From CAWAMD01 sp963783045 (lineage in GTDB: Bacteria > Actinomycetota > Nitriliruptoria > Nitriliruptorales > Nitriliruptoraceae): DNA of 64,000 bases. Under the pieces are notes generated by a model. That model was given only the letters and a program-made list of their open reading frames with translations. It was not told where the DNA came from and did no database searches. The position numbers and the translations under genes are program-made. Positions 36,067 to 45,869 of the stretch are shown in pieces. The stretch is taken from positions 1-64,000 of the forward strand of contig CAWAMD010000005.1 in assembly GCA_963783045.1 (NCBI GenBank), given 5' to 3'. Within the stretch, counting starts at the first letter, position 1, and every line of letters begins with the position of its first letter.

Positions 36067-37225
36067 TCGGCTTCGAGCTCACCGAAGAGCAGCGGGCACT
36101 GCAGGAGATGGCCGGGCGGCTCGCTCGCGACGTGTACGAGCCGCAGGCGCTCGCCTGGGACCGTGACCACACGTTCCTCCCGGATTCGGAGCGCAAGCGC
36201 TTGGCGTCCCTCGGCCTGCTGGGACTCACGCTGCCGGCGCAGTACGGGGGCGGGGACGCCGACCTCCTGGACGCCCTCATCGTCGTCGAGGAGCTCGCGA
36301 AGGCCGCGCAGGTGGCGGCCTTCCAGGTGTTCGAGGCGAACACGGGCCCGGCCCGCGTCATCCATCTCTTCGGCTCGGAGGAGCAGAAGGCCCGGCTGCT
36401 GCCGCAGATCATCAACGGCGAGACGACGATGGCCGTGTCGATCTCGGAGCCCGACGCCGGGTCGGCGGCCACCGACCTCGAGACCCGTGCCCGGCGCGAC
36501 GGCGATCACTACGTGATCGACGGCGTCAAGCGCTGGTGCTCGGGCGCCGGGCATGCCGAGCAGTACCTCGTGTACGTGCGTCTCACCGACGATCCGGGTC
36601 ACCGCGGGATCGGCGCCATCGTGGTGGATCGCGAGACGCCCGGCCTCACCTTCGGGCCCCAGGAACGCCTGATGGGCTTCCACGGCATCCCGTCGGCCGA
36701 CATGTTCTTCGAGTCGGTGCGGGTGCCGGCCACGAACCTCGTCGTGGGCCCGGGCGGGTTCCGCGACCTCTTCACCGCATTCTCGATCGAGCGACTCGGC
36801 AACGCGACGATGAGCCTCGCCATCGGACAGGCATGCCTCGATCGCACGGCCCGGTACGTGCAGGAACGCGAGCAGTTCGGCAAGCCCATCGTCGACTTCC
36901 AGCTCGTGCAGTCCGGGCTCGCAGACATGATCATGGACGTGGAAGCGGCACGGCTCCTCATCTGGCGGGCGGCTGCCGGCGCCGGCCAGGGAGCGCCGAG
37001 CCCCTCGAGGCATCCCTGGCGAAGTGCTACGCGAACGAGATGGCGCGGCGGGTCGCATCCCGGGCCATGGAGCTGCATGGCGGCTACGGGTACGCCCCCG
37101 AGTACGGCATCGAGCGCTACCACCGTGATGCGCACGGGTGGGCCATCGCCGGCGGCACGCCGAGCATCCAGCGGATACGCATCGCCTCCCAGTACCTCGG
37201 GCGCTCCTTCAACCAGCGGAGATGA
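36063..37225 (+). CDS. Acyl-CoA dehydrogenase (frame slip near the C-terminus)
   Basis: About 387 residues with the ACAD layout: FELTEEQRALQEMAGRLARD at the N-terminus, AVSISEPDAGSAATDLETRA for FAD and substrate binding, REQFGKPIVDFQLVQSGLAD, and HGGYGYAPEYGIERYHRDAHG. The usual C-terminal YEGT Glu is replaced (AIAGGTPSIQR). A Glu in SIERLGNATMS could serve as base, as in isovaleryl-CoA dehydrogenase. The frame slips once near 36995, between AAGAGQG and EPLEASLAKCYANEMA. GTG 36063 overlaps the DUF35 stop. Confidence 0.85.
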
Positions 37226-37229
37226 GACC

Positions 37230-38465
37230 GTGAGAGGGGATGCCCCCGACGCTGACGAGCCGGAGAGGCGCGCACGCCGAGAGGGGACGGCAACCGACGG
37301 CTCCTCGAAGCTTCGCGTGCTCGCGACGGCCCTCGTGGCATCGGCCTCGGGCATCCTCCCGTCGTTCATGGTGGGTGCCCTGGCCGCCCAGATGAAGTCG
37401 GAGCTCTCCTTCACCGAGGCCGGGCTGGGGATCGCCGTCAGCGCGTTCTTCCTCACGGCCGGCGTGGTCTCGGTGCTCTTCGGGCGGCGCGTCGCCCGGA
37501 TGGGCTGGCGCCTGTCCATCCGCATCGCGGCGACCGGGACGTTGCTGACGCTTGTCGCGGTGCCGGCGCTCGTGCACACCTGGGGGCTGCTCGTCGTGGT
37601 CATGGTCTTCGGCGGCCTCTGGCACGCCCTGGCGATGCCGGCGAGCAACCTTGCCCTCGCCCGGGCGGTGTGGCGCGAGCGTCAGGGCCTGTCCTTCGGT
37701 ATCCGTCAGGCGGCGGTCCCTGCCACCCTCATGTTCGCCGGCCTCTCCGTCCCGCTCGTCGCGCTCACCGCCGGCTGGCGCTGGGCGTTCGCAGCGGCCA
37801 CGATCTTCCCGGTGACCGCGCAAGTCCTCGTGCCGCGTTCCGGCGGGCGCTCCCCGGCCGCCGAACCGGGACGGCGACCCGACAGCGACAACCAGCACAT
37901 GGCGTCGCTGGCCTTCGCGGGCGGGTTCGCTGCGGCCGCCGTCGGATCCCTCTCGGCCTTCTTCGTCCTGTATGCGGTGGACGCCGGCATGAGCTCCGGA
38001 GTGGCAGGCAAGACCCTCGCCGCCGCCAGTGGCGTGGGACTGTCGGTCCGCGTCGCTGCCGGCTGGCTCGCGGACCGCTACGACGCGGACGGTTTCCGTC
38101 AGGTCTCGCTGCTCCTCGCGGTCGGCGTCCTCGGCTACCTGCTGATCGCGAGCGGTGCGCCCGCCGCCGTGCTCCCGGGGGCCGTCGTCGCCTTCGGCGG
38201 CGGCTGGGGATGGCCGGGCCTCTTCCACTTCGGCGTCGTCCGGTCCAACCCCGGCGACCCGGCGAGCGCCAGCGGCATCGCGCAGGCAGGGCTGTCCACG
38301 GGGGCTGCGCTCGGTCCGCTCGTGTTCGGCTTCGTGGTCGAGCAGTGGTCCTTCGCCGTCGGCTGGTTCGGTGTCGCCGGAGTGTCCACGCTGGCGGCTG
38401 CACTGATCAGGAACCACGTGCGGCGGGCGTCCCTCGTGCCCGAGGCCCTCCGGAGCAGCGCGTGA
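37230..38465 (+). CDS. MFS transporter of the mutase cluster
   Basis: The 411-residue transporter has a hydrophilic N-terminal tail of about 30 residues and twelve membrane segments, starting LRVLATALVASASGILPSFM. The first cytoplasmic loop reads VLFGRRVARMGWRLSIR, matching the MFS signature. It starts five bases after the dehydrogenase stop and is the last metabolic gene of unit 3. It may be a second uptake route or an exporter for the same compound family. Confidence 0.8.
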   Translation: MRGDAPDADEPERRARREGTATDGSSKLRVLATALVASASGILPSFMVGALAAQMKSELSFTEAGLGIAVSAFFLTAGVVSVLFGRRVARMGWRLSIRIAATGTLLTLVAVPALVHTWGLLVVVMVFGGLWHALAMPASNLALARAVWRERQGLSFGIRQAAVPATLMFAGLSVPLVALTAGWRWAFAAATIFPVTAQVLVPRSGGRSPAAEPGRRPDSDNQHMASLAFAGGFAAAAVGSLSAFFVLYAVDAGMSSGVAGKTLAAASGVGLSVRVAAGWLADRYDADGFRQVSLLLAVGVLGYLLIASGAPAAVLPGAVVAFGGGWGWPGLFHFGVVRSNPGDPASASGIAQAGLSTGAALGPLVFGFVVEQWSFAVGWFGVAGVSTLAAALIRNHVRRASLVPEALRSSA

Positions 38466-38491
38466 CGCCGCCAGACCCCACGCTCAGCGGA

Positions 38492-38516
38492 CCGGTCGTC
38501 CTGCCCCCACGACCGG
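38492..38516 (+). terminator. Hairpin after the MFS gene
   Basis: CCGGTCGT (38492-38499) pairs perfectly with ACGACCGG (38509-38516) around a 9-base loop, 27 bases after the MFS stop. No T-run follows. It may end unit 3 or attenuate transcription into the UspA gene. Confidence 0.4.
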
Positions 38517-38553
38517 CGGCCACACCCCGTCTCCTCTCAGATCGGAGCCCGCC

Positions 38554-38976
38554 ATGGTGATCGTCGTCGGCTACACGGACCGTCCCGAGAGTCGGGCCGC
38601 CCTCGACCGCGCCACTGAGGAGGCGGCGCTGCGATCGGCGCGGCTCCACATCGTCCGGACGATGGACCTGCCGGGTAACGAGAACCCCGAGCGGGTCCGG
38701 CAGTGGGCTGACCGGGCCAAGGAGGCCGAGCAGGCGGGCGCGGCCCTCGTGGCGGAGCTCGCCGAGCGGGGCGTGCAGGCCACCTTCGAGCTCCAGCCGG
38801 CCGCCTCCGCGGCCGCTGACGCCCTGCTCGCAGCGGTGGAGCGGGAAGAAGCGCAGCTCGTCGTGATCGGTCTTCGCCGGCGCTCGCCGGTCGGCAAGCT
38901 CATCCTCGGAAGCGTCTCACAGGACGTCCTCCTGAACGCGCCGTGTCCGGTGCTGGCCGTGAAGTCGCCCGAGTAG
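38554..38976 (+). CDS. Universal stress protein (UspA family)
   Basis: The 140-residue protein starts IVVGYTDRPESRAALDRATE and ends with the ATP-binding motif VIGLRRRSPVGKLILGSVSQ followed by DVLLNAPCPVLAVK. The G-x-x-x-x-x-x-x-G-S spacing fits ATP-binding members. It follows the mutase cluster on the same strand with an 88-base gap. GGAG at about 38541 supports ATG 38554. The gene is convergent with the ABC1 kinase, seven bases apart. Confidence 0.9.
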   Translation: MVIVVGYTDRPESRAALDRATEEAALRSARLHIVRTMDLPGNENPERVRQWADRAKEAEQAGAALVAELAERGVQATFELQPAASAAADALLAAVEREEAQLVVIGLRRRSPVGKLILGSVSQDVLLNAPCPVLAVKSPE

Positions 38977-38982
38977 CCCCGG

Positions 38983-40947
38983 TCAACCGGACTCGCGGAT
39001 GGCGGCGAGCACCACCCGGAGGATGAGCACGACGCCGGCGAAGAGCCCGAACCACCCGAGCATCTCGAGCAGCGTGACGCCGCCGGACACCACCGGACCG
39101 CCCCGTGTGGCGAGCAGGATCGCGGACACGAGCCCGAGGGTGGCTCCCGCGAACCCGACGATGAGGCGGTTCACGAGCCGGGTCACCAGCCGCGCGTCGC
39201 GCTCGGTCGAGAAGAGACCGACCTGCACCCGCAGCTCGCCGCGCTCCACCAGCGTCGCGATCCGGTCGAGGTGGCGGGGCGCCCGTTGCAGCAGCGGAGC
39301 GGTGCGAAGGGCCTCCTCGCGGAGCCGCTCCCGCAGCTCCTGCGGCCGGAGCTGCCCAGCCACGAGGCCCGCACCGATCTCCTCGGCCGCCTCCATCAGC
39401 GAGAAGTCCGGGTCGAGGACCTGCAGGGTCCCCTCGACGGTGACCAGGGCACGGAACATCGTGGTCGTCGCCTGGGGGAGGCGGATCCGATGGTCGCCGA
39501 GCAGGCGCGCGAGATCGGTCAGCATCTGCGCGTCCGGCGGCCGGCCGGTCGAGAGATGGGTCACCATGAACCGGGCCAACGCTCGATCCAGCTCCACCAC
39601 GTCGGCGCCCGGCGGCACGGTCGCGACCTCGGCGATGGCCTCGCGGAGCAGGGTGGGATCCTCGTCCCGCAGGGCAGCGACCATGCCTTGGATCGAGGCC
39701 CGTTCGAAGGCGTCGAGCCGACCGACGGCGCCGAGATCGATGAGCCCGAGCGTGCCGTCCGGCAGCAGGAACACGTTGCCCGGGTGCAGGTCGGCGTGGA
39801 ACGGTTGACCTGCGAGCATTGGGGCGAGCTCCGCCTCGAGGAGCAGTCGGGCGGTCTTGGCGCGGTCCACGGCGACCGCCGGCCCCCGTTCGATCGACGC
39901 GAGGGTCGCGCCCGGCAGCTCCTCCATCACGAGGATGGCGGCGGTCGACAGCGGCTCGTGGACCGTGGGGACGCGCACGTCCGGCAGATCCCGGAGAGCC
40001 GTGGTCACGTCCGCCATGTTGCGTGCCTCCCGGCGCAGGTCCAGCTCCTCACGCAGCCCGGAGGCGAAGTCGTCGGCCAGCGCCGAGATGCCGTGGCGCG
40101 TGCCCCACTCCGTGCGACGCTCCAGCCGGCGGACGAGCCGTCGGACGATGGCCAGGTCGCGATCGACGATCTCGCTGATACCGGGCCGCCGAACCTTGAC
40201 CACGACGTGCGTCCCATCACCGAGCCGTGCACGGTGGACCTGCGCGATCGAGGCGGCGGCGAGCGGCTCCCACTGGAACGCGGTGAAGACCTCCTCGACG
40301 GGCTTGCCGAGCTCCTGCTCGATCGCTGCGCGGATCGCGCCTGCGGGAACGGGTCGTGCCTGCTCCTGCAGGTCGGCGAACTCGCGGGCGGCCGTCGGCG
40401 GAATCAGGTCGACGCGGGTCGCCAGCAGCTGGCCGAGCTTGACCGCGATCCCGCCCGCTTCCTCGAGCGCCTTCCGGGTCCGTCGGGCCACGTCGTCGGC
40501 GCGGTCGGTGGCGGTGCCGCCCCGCCGCATCCCGAACAGCTGCCCCAGCCCCAGGCGGACCAGGATGCCGCTGACCTCGGCGAACCGCCGGGTCTCGTCC
40601 CACCGTCGTCGCAGGGCCCGCAGCGGGTGCGGGATCCCGGGTGGGGGAGACGGTCGGGTCGTGGGGCGCCGGTCCGCCAGCAGCTCGAAGGCGATGACCG
40701 CCACCATGGTCAGCACGATCGCCATGGCGCCGCCGATCCATGCGGCCCCGGTCGACGTCGGGTGGCTGCCGGCGGCGAGCAGGGCCACCGCCAGGCCGCC
40801 GGCGTAGCCGACCAGCCCGGCCACCACGATCCGGCGGCGGGAGAGCCGCTGGGCACCGAGGAGCCGCGCCGCGACCCAGGCGATCAGCAGCACCCACGGC
40901 AGGGCGCTGACCAGGATGAGCGGGTCGGTGAGGTCCGGCGGGGTCAT
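38983..40947 (-). CDS. ABC1/UbiB (AarF) family atypical kinase, membrane bound
   Basis: This 654-residue protein has two or three N-terminal membrane segments, the ABC1 kinase-like core and two C-terminal segments. Core motifs are GGIAVKLGQLLATRVDLIP (K-x-G-Q), LAAASIAQVHRARL with the Ala-rich nucleotide loop, EELDLRREARNM, PFHADLHPGNVFLL with the catalytic Asp, and LIDLGAVG. Relatives support isoprenoid quinone synthesis or lipid transport. ATG 40947 has GGAGG about seven bases upstream. The longer open frame upstream is not protein-like. Confidence 0.9.
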   Translation of the reverse strand: MTPPDLTDPLILVSALPWVLLIAWVAARLLGAQRLSRRRIVVAGLVGYAGGLAVALLAAGSHPTSTGAAWIGGAMAIVLTMVAVIAFELLADRRPTTRPSPPPGIPHPLRALRRRWDETRRFAEVSGILVRLGLGQLFGMRRGGTATDRADDVARRTRKALEEAGGIAVKLGQLLATRVDLIPPTAAREFADLQEQARPVPAGAIRAAIEQELGKPVEEVFTAFQWEPLAAASIAQVHRARLGDGTHVVVKVRRPGISEIVDRDLAIVRRLVRRLERRTEWGTRHGISALADDFASGLREELDLRREARNMADVTTALRDLPDVRVPTVHEPLSTAAILVMEELPGATLASIERGPAVAVDRAKTARLLLEAELAPMLAGQPFHADLHPGNVFLLPDGTLGLIDLGAVGRLDAFERASIQGMVAALRDEDPTLLREAIAEVATVPPGADVVELDRALARFMVTHLSTGRPPDAQMLTDLARLLGDHRIRLPQATTTMFRALVTVEGTLQVLDPDFSLMEAAEEIGAGLVAGQLRPQELRERLREEALRTAPLLQRAPRHLDRIATLVERGELRVQVGLFSTERDARLVTRLVNRLIVGFAGATLGLVSAILLATRGGPVVSGGVTLLEMLGWFGLFAGVVLILRVVLAAIRESG

Positions 40948-41117
40948 GGGGATGCCTCCTCGGCTCCCGATCCGGCGCCGGACGCACCGGCCGTCCGCCC
41001 GGGGCCGCGTACGCCAGCCGCTCGGCAGCGAACCGCTCTGGCTGCCGCGCGCCAAGGGCGCAACGTCCCCGGTCGGAGGGGACCCTCCGCCCCGGTCGCC
41101 CGTCAGCGGGTCACCCG

Positions 41118-43634
41118 TCACTGGGTCGGGGCCGCGCCGCCGGGCCGCTGCACCCTCCGACTGCGCGTCGTCCTGGCCGGCTCCGGGGCGGGGGCCGGAC
41201 CCTGGGGGCCGGGGGCATCGCCGCGGGCCGGGGGAGGATCCAGGGGGAACGTGACCGTGTCTCCGGGCCGCAGCCACTCGATCCGCCCGCGGTGGCCGAC
41301 CTCGACCGGCGAGAGGCGTGAGGCGGGGGCGCTGACGAGCAGCTCGTCGTGCTCGATGACGACGTGGAGCCGGTGACCGCGAAAGTGCAGCGGGAACGCG
41401 AGTCGGCGCACCTGGCGGGGCAGGGCCGGTTCGAACCACAGGACGTCGTGGCGGACGACGACCCCGGTGTAGCCGCGCTGCACGAGGTCGAGGGTGCCGG
41501 CCATCACCCCGAGATGGATCCCCTCGCGGGTGGTCCCGCCCTGCACGTCCGCGACGTCGCTCTCGAGCGCCTGCTCGAAGAAGCGCCAGGACCGCTCGCG
41601 GTCACGCCGGGCGAGGAGCCACGAGTGCACGAGCCGGCTCAGCGTGGAGCCGTGGGAGGTGCGGGCGAGGTAGTAGTCGATGGTGGCCGGGATCGACCCG
41701 GGATCCCAGTCGTAGCCGAGCCGGTCGAAGATCTCGGCGAGCTCGTCGGCGGTGAGCAGGTAGAAGAGCATCAGCACGTCGGCCTGCTTGGCGACCTTGT
41801 ACCGGTTGACGTCGTCGCCTTCGGCCTCGAGGATCCGGTCCATGCGCTGGATGTTGTCGTAGCGCTGCCGGTAGGCGTCCCAGTCGACCTCCTCGAGATC
41901 CTCGTAGCCGGCGAACTGGCTGATGATCCCGTCGTCGTGGAACGGGACGAACATCCGGCGGGTGATCGCCTCCCAGGTGTCGACCTCCGCGCGGGTGAGC
42001 CCGGCGTCCTCCCACAGGCCGTGACGGTGGTGGGCGGGCAGGCCGTCGATGAGCTCGCGGACGCGCAGCAGGACCCAGACGGTCATGACGTTCGTGTACG
42101 CGTTGTCGTCGAGCCCCGGCTCGTCGGCGTCGGGGTAGCGCTCGTGGAACTCGTCCGGTCCCATGACCCTGCGGATCCGGTAGCGGTCGCGGGAGCGGTC
42201 GTAGCTGGTGATGCTGGCGAGGAACCGGGCGATCTCGACGAGTATCGGCCCGCCGCGGTAGCGGACGAACTCGGCGTCGCCGGTGGTCTGGGCGTAGTGC
42301 AGCACGTTGAACGCGATCGCGTGGTCGATGTGACGCTGCAGGTTCGAGTGGTCGGGGTTCCAGCGACCCGAGCGCGGGTTGAGGTGGAGCTGCTGGGACT
42401 GCTCGCGGCCGTCGGAGCCCGACTGCCAGGGGAACATCGCGCCGGCGTACCCGGCCTGCGCGGCGGCGTGGCGGGCCTCGTCGAGCCGCCGGTAGCGGTA
42501 GAGCAGCAGGCTGCGCGACAGCGCCGGCAGCCGCAGGGTCACGAACGGGATGATGAACACCTCGTCCCAGAAGATGTGACCGCGGTACGCCTCGCCGTGC
42601 AGACCCCGGGCCGGCACCCCCACGTCGAGGTCCATCGCGTTGTGCGACACGGTCTGCAGCGTGTGGAAGGTGTGGAGGTTGAGGATCCGCTGATCGCGGT
42701 CGTCGGGCCCGTCGAGCTCGAGGGCGAAGCGATCCCAGAGCTCGGCCCACTGGAACACGTGCCGCTCGAGGAGCGCGTCGAACCCGCCGGCTCTCGCGAG
42801 CACCCGCGTCGCCTGCTCGGCCGACTCGGTGATCGCGCGGTCCCCGGAGGCGTAGACGGTGACGATCTTCTCCACGGTCAGGGGGGTGCCCTGCTGGAGC
42901 GGCAGGGTCAGGTCGTGGGCGATCAGGCCGCCGTCGTCCACGAGCTCGCGGTCGACGGCGACCGGGTCGCCGTCCCGGTGCACGCGCGTCCGGGCCGCCT
43001 CGGCGACGCGGATCCGGGACTGCACGGTTGCGACCTGGAGCAGGAGCGTCTCGTCGTCGACCTGCTCGTGGCGGACCACCTCGTGATGGTGGTGGTCGAG
43101 GTCGCGGTAGCGCTCGACGAGCGTGTTCTCGACGCGCCCGTCGATGCCGCTGCGCACCGTGAGCTCACCCGACCAGTTCTCGGCGACGACCGTGGTCTCG
43201 ATCCCGGCGAGATGCGGCTGCCCGCTGTGCACGAAGCGACGCTGGGTCACACGGGTGCGCCGACCGGCTCCGTCGGTGAACGTCAGCATGCGGGCCAGGA
43301 TGCCGCGGCGAAGGTCGAGCTCGAGCCGGTAGTCGCCGAGGTCCGCCCCGTCCGGGGTGAACCAGTCCTCGTCGGGGGTGTGCAGCTGCAGCAGGAGCCA
43401 GTTCGGAAGGTTGACGAGCGACTCGTTGGTCACCGTCACGTCGCCGATCGTGGTGGCCAGTCGGTTGAACGTGCCGGCCAGATACGTCCCCGGGTAGTGC
43501 GTGCCGTCCGCGACGCATTCGGGCGCGGTGCCACGCGAAGCGAGATACCCGTTCCCGAGCGTGCACAGAGCCTCGCGCAGCCCCTCCTGATCCGGGTCGT
43601 AGCCCTCGTAGCGCAGCAGCCACGGATGTCCCAT
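41118..43634 (-). CDS. Glycoside hydrolase family 65 protein (trehalose/kojibiose-type phosphorylase or hydrolase)
   Basis: The 838-residue protein begins MGHPWLLRYEGYDPDQEGLR, then ESLCTLGN-like GNGYLASRG and YPGTYLAGTFNRLAT, all standard for GH65. The (alpha/alpha)6 barrel includes GEAYRGHIFWDEVFIIPF, YPWQS-like AMFPWQSGSDG, and RRVMGPDEFHERYPD, whose Glu is the general acid. YLARTSHGSTLSRLVHSW provides the phosphate-loop region of phosphorylases. The C-terminal 45 residues are Pro/Ala-rich. No phosphoglucomutase gene is next to it, so phosphorylase versus hydrolase cannot be decided. GGGGAG precedes ATG 43634. Confidence 0.9.
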   Translation of the reverse strand: MGHPWLLRYEGYDPDQEGLREALCTLGNGYLASRGTAPECVADGTHYPGTYLAGTFNRLATTIGDVTVTNESLVNLPNWLLLQLHTPDEDWFTPDGADLGDYRLELDLRRGILARMLTFTDGAGRRTRVTQRRFVHSGQPHLAGIETTVVAENWSGELTVRSGIDGRVENTLVERYRDLDHHHHEVVRHEQVDDETLLLQVATVQSRIRVAEAARTRVHRDGDPVAVDRELVDDGGLIAHDLTLPLQQGTPLTVEKIVTVYASGDRAITESAEQATRVLARAGGFDALLERHVFQWAELWDRFALELDGPDDRDQRILNLHTFHTLQTVSHNAMDLDVGVPARGLHGEAYRGHIFWDEVFIIPFVTLRLPALSRSLLLYRYRRLDEARHAAAQAGYAGAMFPWQSGSDGREQSQQLHLNPRSGRWNPDHSNLQRHIDHAIAFNVLHYAQTTGDAEFVRYRGGPILVEIARFLASITSYDRSRDRYRIRRVMGPDEFHERYPDADEPGLDDNAYTNVMTVWVLLRVRELIDGLPAHHRHGLWEDAGLTRAEVDTWEAITRRMFVPFHDDGIISQFAGYEDLEEVDWDAYRQRYDNIQRMDRILEAEGDDVNRYKVAKQADVLMLFYLLTADELAEIFDRLGYDWDPGSIPATIDYYLARTSHGSTLSRLVHSWLLARRDRERSWRFFEQALESDVADVQGGTTREGIHLGVMAGTLDLVQRGYTGVVVRHDVLWFEPALPRQVRRLAFPLHFRGHRLHVVIEHDELLVSAPASRLSPVEVGHRGRIEWLRPGDTVTFPLDPPPARGDAPGPQGPAPAPEPARTTRSRRVQRPGGAAPTQ

Positions 43635-43874
43635 GTCAGGCTCCCCATCTCGACGGTCGGGCCGTACGGCCCCACCCGACGTGTAGCGGTCACGGGGGCC
43701 GCATGTCGGCCAACGCGCCCCGCGTTCGTGAGATGACGGGCCAGAACCGGGCCGGGACGGGCGGGGCGCCCGGCCCCGTCGTTTCGGGCGGGATGGCCTG
43801 TCCACCCGGTCCGCGTCAGCGCATGGTCGGCATAGGGACGTCTCGGCGTGTCGCCCGTCCCTGCGGAGGTTGCC
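43635..43874. other. Divergent promoter region without a gene
   Basis: The 240 bases separate the GH65 gene from the DUF4389 gene. No convincing frame or clear promoter hexamers are visible; GGAGG at about 43865 belongs to the DUF4389 start. Confidence 0.4.
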
Positions 43875-45363
43875 ATGACTGCCGGTCGCATCATCGCCAT
43901 CGTCGTCGGCGCCGTCCTCGGGTTCGTGGCGGTCGGCCTGATGGCAACGGGCGGGTTCCTGTCCTGGGCGTACGCCGTCCAGCGTGGCCCGGACGGGTTC
44001 ATCACCAGCGCGGACCACGAGCTCAGCGCCGCCGGGTACGCCATCACGTCCGACCGCGTCGACCTGCACGCGGACCCCGTCGACCGGGGCTGGGCCCCGG
44101 GCACCGACGCGTCGGGCGGCGGATGGCGCATCGGTGGTGTGGACGTCCGGCTGCGCGCCGCGACCCCCGAGGGCACCGGCGCCATCTTCGTGGGGATCGG
44201 TCCCGCCGCCAACGTCGCCGCGTACCTCGACGGCGCCGCGTACAGCGAGGTCACCGACATCCGCCCCGGCGCGACCGTGGCCTACCGGGCGCACGAAGGG
44301 ACCGGCAGCCAGCCCGCCGCGCCGACCGACCAGGACTTCTGGGTCGTCTCGGCGGCCGGCACCGGCCCCCAGCAGGTCACCTGGGACGTGGCCACCGGCG
44401 CGTGGACCGCGGTGATCATGAACGCCGACGGCAGCGCGGGCGTGCTCGCCACGACGTCGGCCGGGATCCACGTGGCGTTCCTGCTCCCGCTGTTGATCGG
44501 CGTGTTCGTCGCCGCGTTCGTCGTGCTCGTCCTCGCCGCCACGCTGCTGGTCGTCGGGACGCGGGGCGCGCACGAGCCGACCGACACGGTTCCGGGGCAA
44601 CCGGGCGCCGCTGCGGCGCTCGGCACCACCGCGGGCCGTTACCCGGTGATGATCGAGGCGCAGCTCGACCCCGGGCTCAGCCGATGGCAGTGGTTGGTGA
44701 AGTGGTTCCTCGCCATCCCGCACTACATCGTGCTCGGGTTCCTGTGGCTCGCCTTCTCGGTGCTCACCGTCGTCGCCGGGTTCGCGATCCTGTTCACCGG
44801 CCGCTACCCGCGCGGGATCTTCGACTTCAACGTCGGCGTGCTGCGCTGGACGTGGCGGGTGACCTACTACTCGACGAGCGTGCTCGGCACCGACCGCTAC
44901 CCACCGTTCACCCTCGCCCCGGTCGACTATCCGGCCAGCTTCGACGTGGCCTACCCCGAGTCGCTGTCCCGGGGCCTCGTGCTCGTGAAGTGGTGGCTGC
45001 TCGCGATCCCGCACTACATCGTCGTGGGGCTGCTCGCCGGCAACCTGTTCTCGTGGACCTTCCCCGGCGGCACGAACCGCAACTGGGAGTTCGTGGTGGG
45101 CGGTGGCCTCATCGGCGATGCTCAGCTTCATCGCCGTGGTCGTGCTCGCGTTCGCCGGCACCTACCCGCGCGGGCTGTACGACCTGCTGATGGGGCTCAA
45201 CCGGTGGGTCTACCGGGTCGTGGCCTACGTGGCGCTCATGCGGGACGAGTACCCGCCGTTCCGCCTCGACATGGGAGGCAACGAGCCGCCGGCCGCCCCG
45301 CCGCCGCCACCGCCGCCCCCGCCGAGCGAATCGGGCGCGGAGCGCACGCTCACCCCGGCGTAG
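43875..45363 (+). CDS. DUF4389 membrane protein (frame slip)
   Basis: About 495 residues. The first 220 residues have two membrane segments flanking an extracellular beta-rich part. Two DUF4389 units follow, each with a KW(F/W)LAIPHYIV motif (LVKWFLAIPHYIVLGFLWLA and LVKWWLLAIPHYIVVGLLAG) and a YPRGI/L-F/Y-D motif. At about 45117, after VVGGGLIG, the frame slips by one base and continues MLSFIAVVVLAFAGTYPRGL to the stop at 45363. The end is a polyproline tail. Function is unknown. Confidence 0.75.
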
Positions 45364-45366
45364 CGC

Positions 45367-45399
45367 CGCTCGGCTGCCGCTCGGCTGCCGCTCGGCCGC
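45367..45399 (+). repeat. Three 11-bp tandem repeats
   Basis: CGCTCGGCTGC occurs twice in a row and a third copy reads CGCTCGGCCGC. The repeat starts just after the DUF4389 stop. A weaker G/C-rich continuation runs to about 45500. Confidence 0.5.
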
Positions 45400-45597
45400 C
45401 GCTGCGGCGTGCCGTTCGGCTGCCGGGCAGGCGATGCCGGGCCGGGCGGGCGATGTCGGGCGGGCGACGCGGGCTGGGCGACCGCCGGGCGGGACGCCGG
45501 GGACGGCCCCCGGCGAACGTCGGTGCAGCGATGCCCGTCATGCGGCACCCTGGCGAGCGCGCGGGCCGTACCGGCTGGCCCGGCGCTCTCCAATCGC

Positions 45598-45738
45598 ATG
45601 GCTTCCTGCATCCCTCCGTCCCGGAGCTCACTCGTGTCGCTGGTCGTCCTCGCCCTCGTCGTGGCGTTCGCCGCGTTCGGCTTCGACCGCGCCGAGCGCT
45701 GGGCGAAGCGTGCCCTGCGCCAGTTCAGTCACCACTGA
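45598..45738 (+). CDS. Possible 46-residue single-span membrane peptide
   Basis: The frame encodes one hydrophobic segment (SLVSLVVLALVVAFAAFGFD) followed by a basic tail ERAKRALRQF-like end with two His. ATG 45598 lacks a clear ribosome binding site, so this is tentative. It lies between two low-complexity GC tracts. Confidence 0.3.
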   Translation: MASCIPPSRSSLVSLVVLALVVAFAAFGFDRAERWAKRALRQFSHH

Positions 45739-45739
45739 C

Positions 45740-45869
45740 CCGTCCGGCGCGTGCCAGCGCCCGAGACGCGCCCCGCGCCGTCCCGCCGCCGCGCCTCCGC
45801 GCCGTCCCATCCCGCGCCGCGCGCGCCCCGCGCCGTCCCGCCCCGCGCCGCCCAGCCCTTCCTCGCGAC
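45740..45869. other. Low-complexity C/G tract, non-coding
   Basis: Variations of CCGCGCCGTCCC recur many times over 130 bases. Frames are open on both strands only because the tract lacks A and T. It leads directly into the second 49-bp palindrome. Confidence 0.5.

Noticed and set aside
35199..38465. One 1088-residue open frame spanning thiolase end, dehydrogenase and MFS transporter
   Set aside because: It arises because the acyl-CoA dehydrogenase slips frame near 36995. The three proteins have separate starts at 36063 (dehydrogenase) and 37230 (MFS), and the leading part is the wrong frame of the thiolase.
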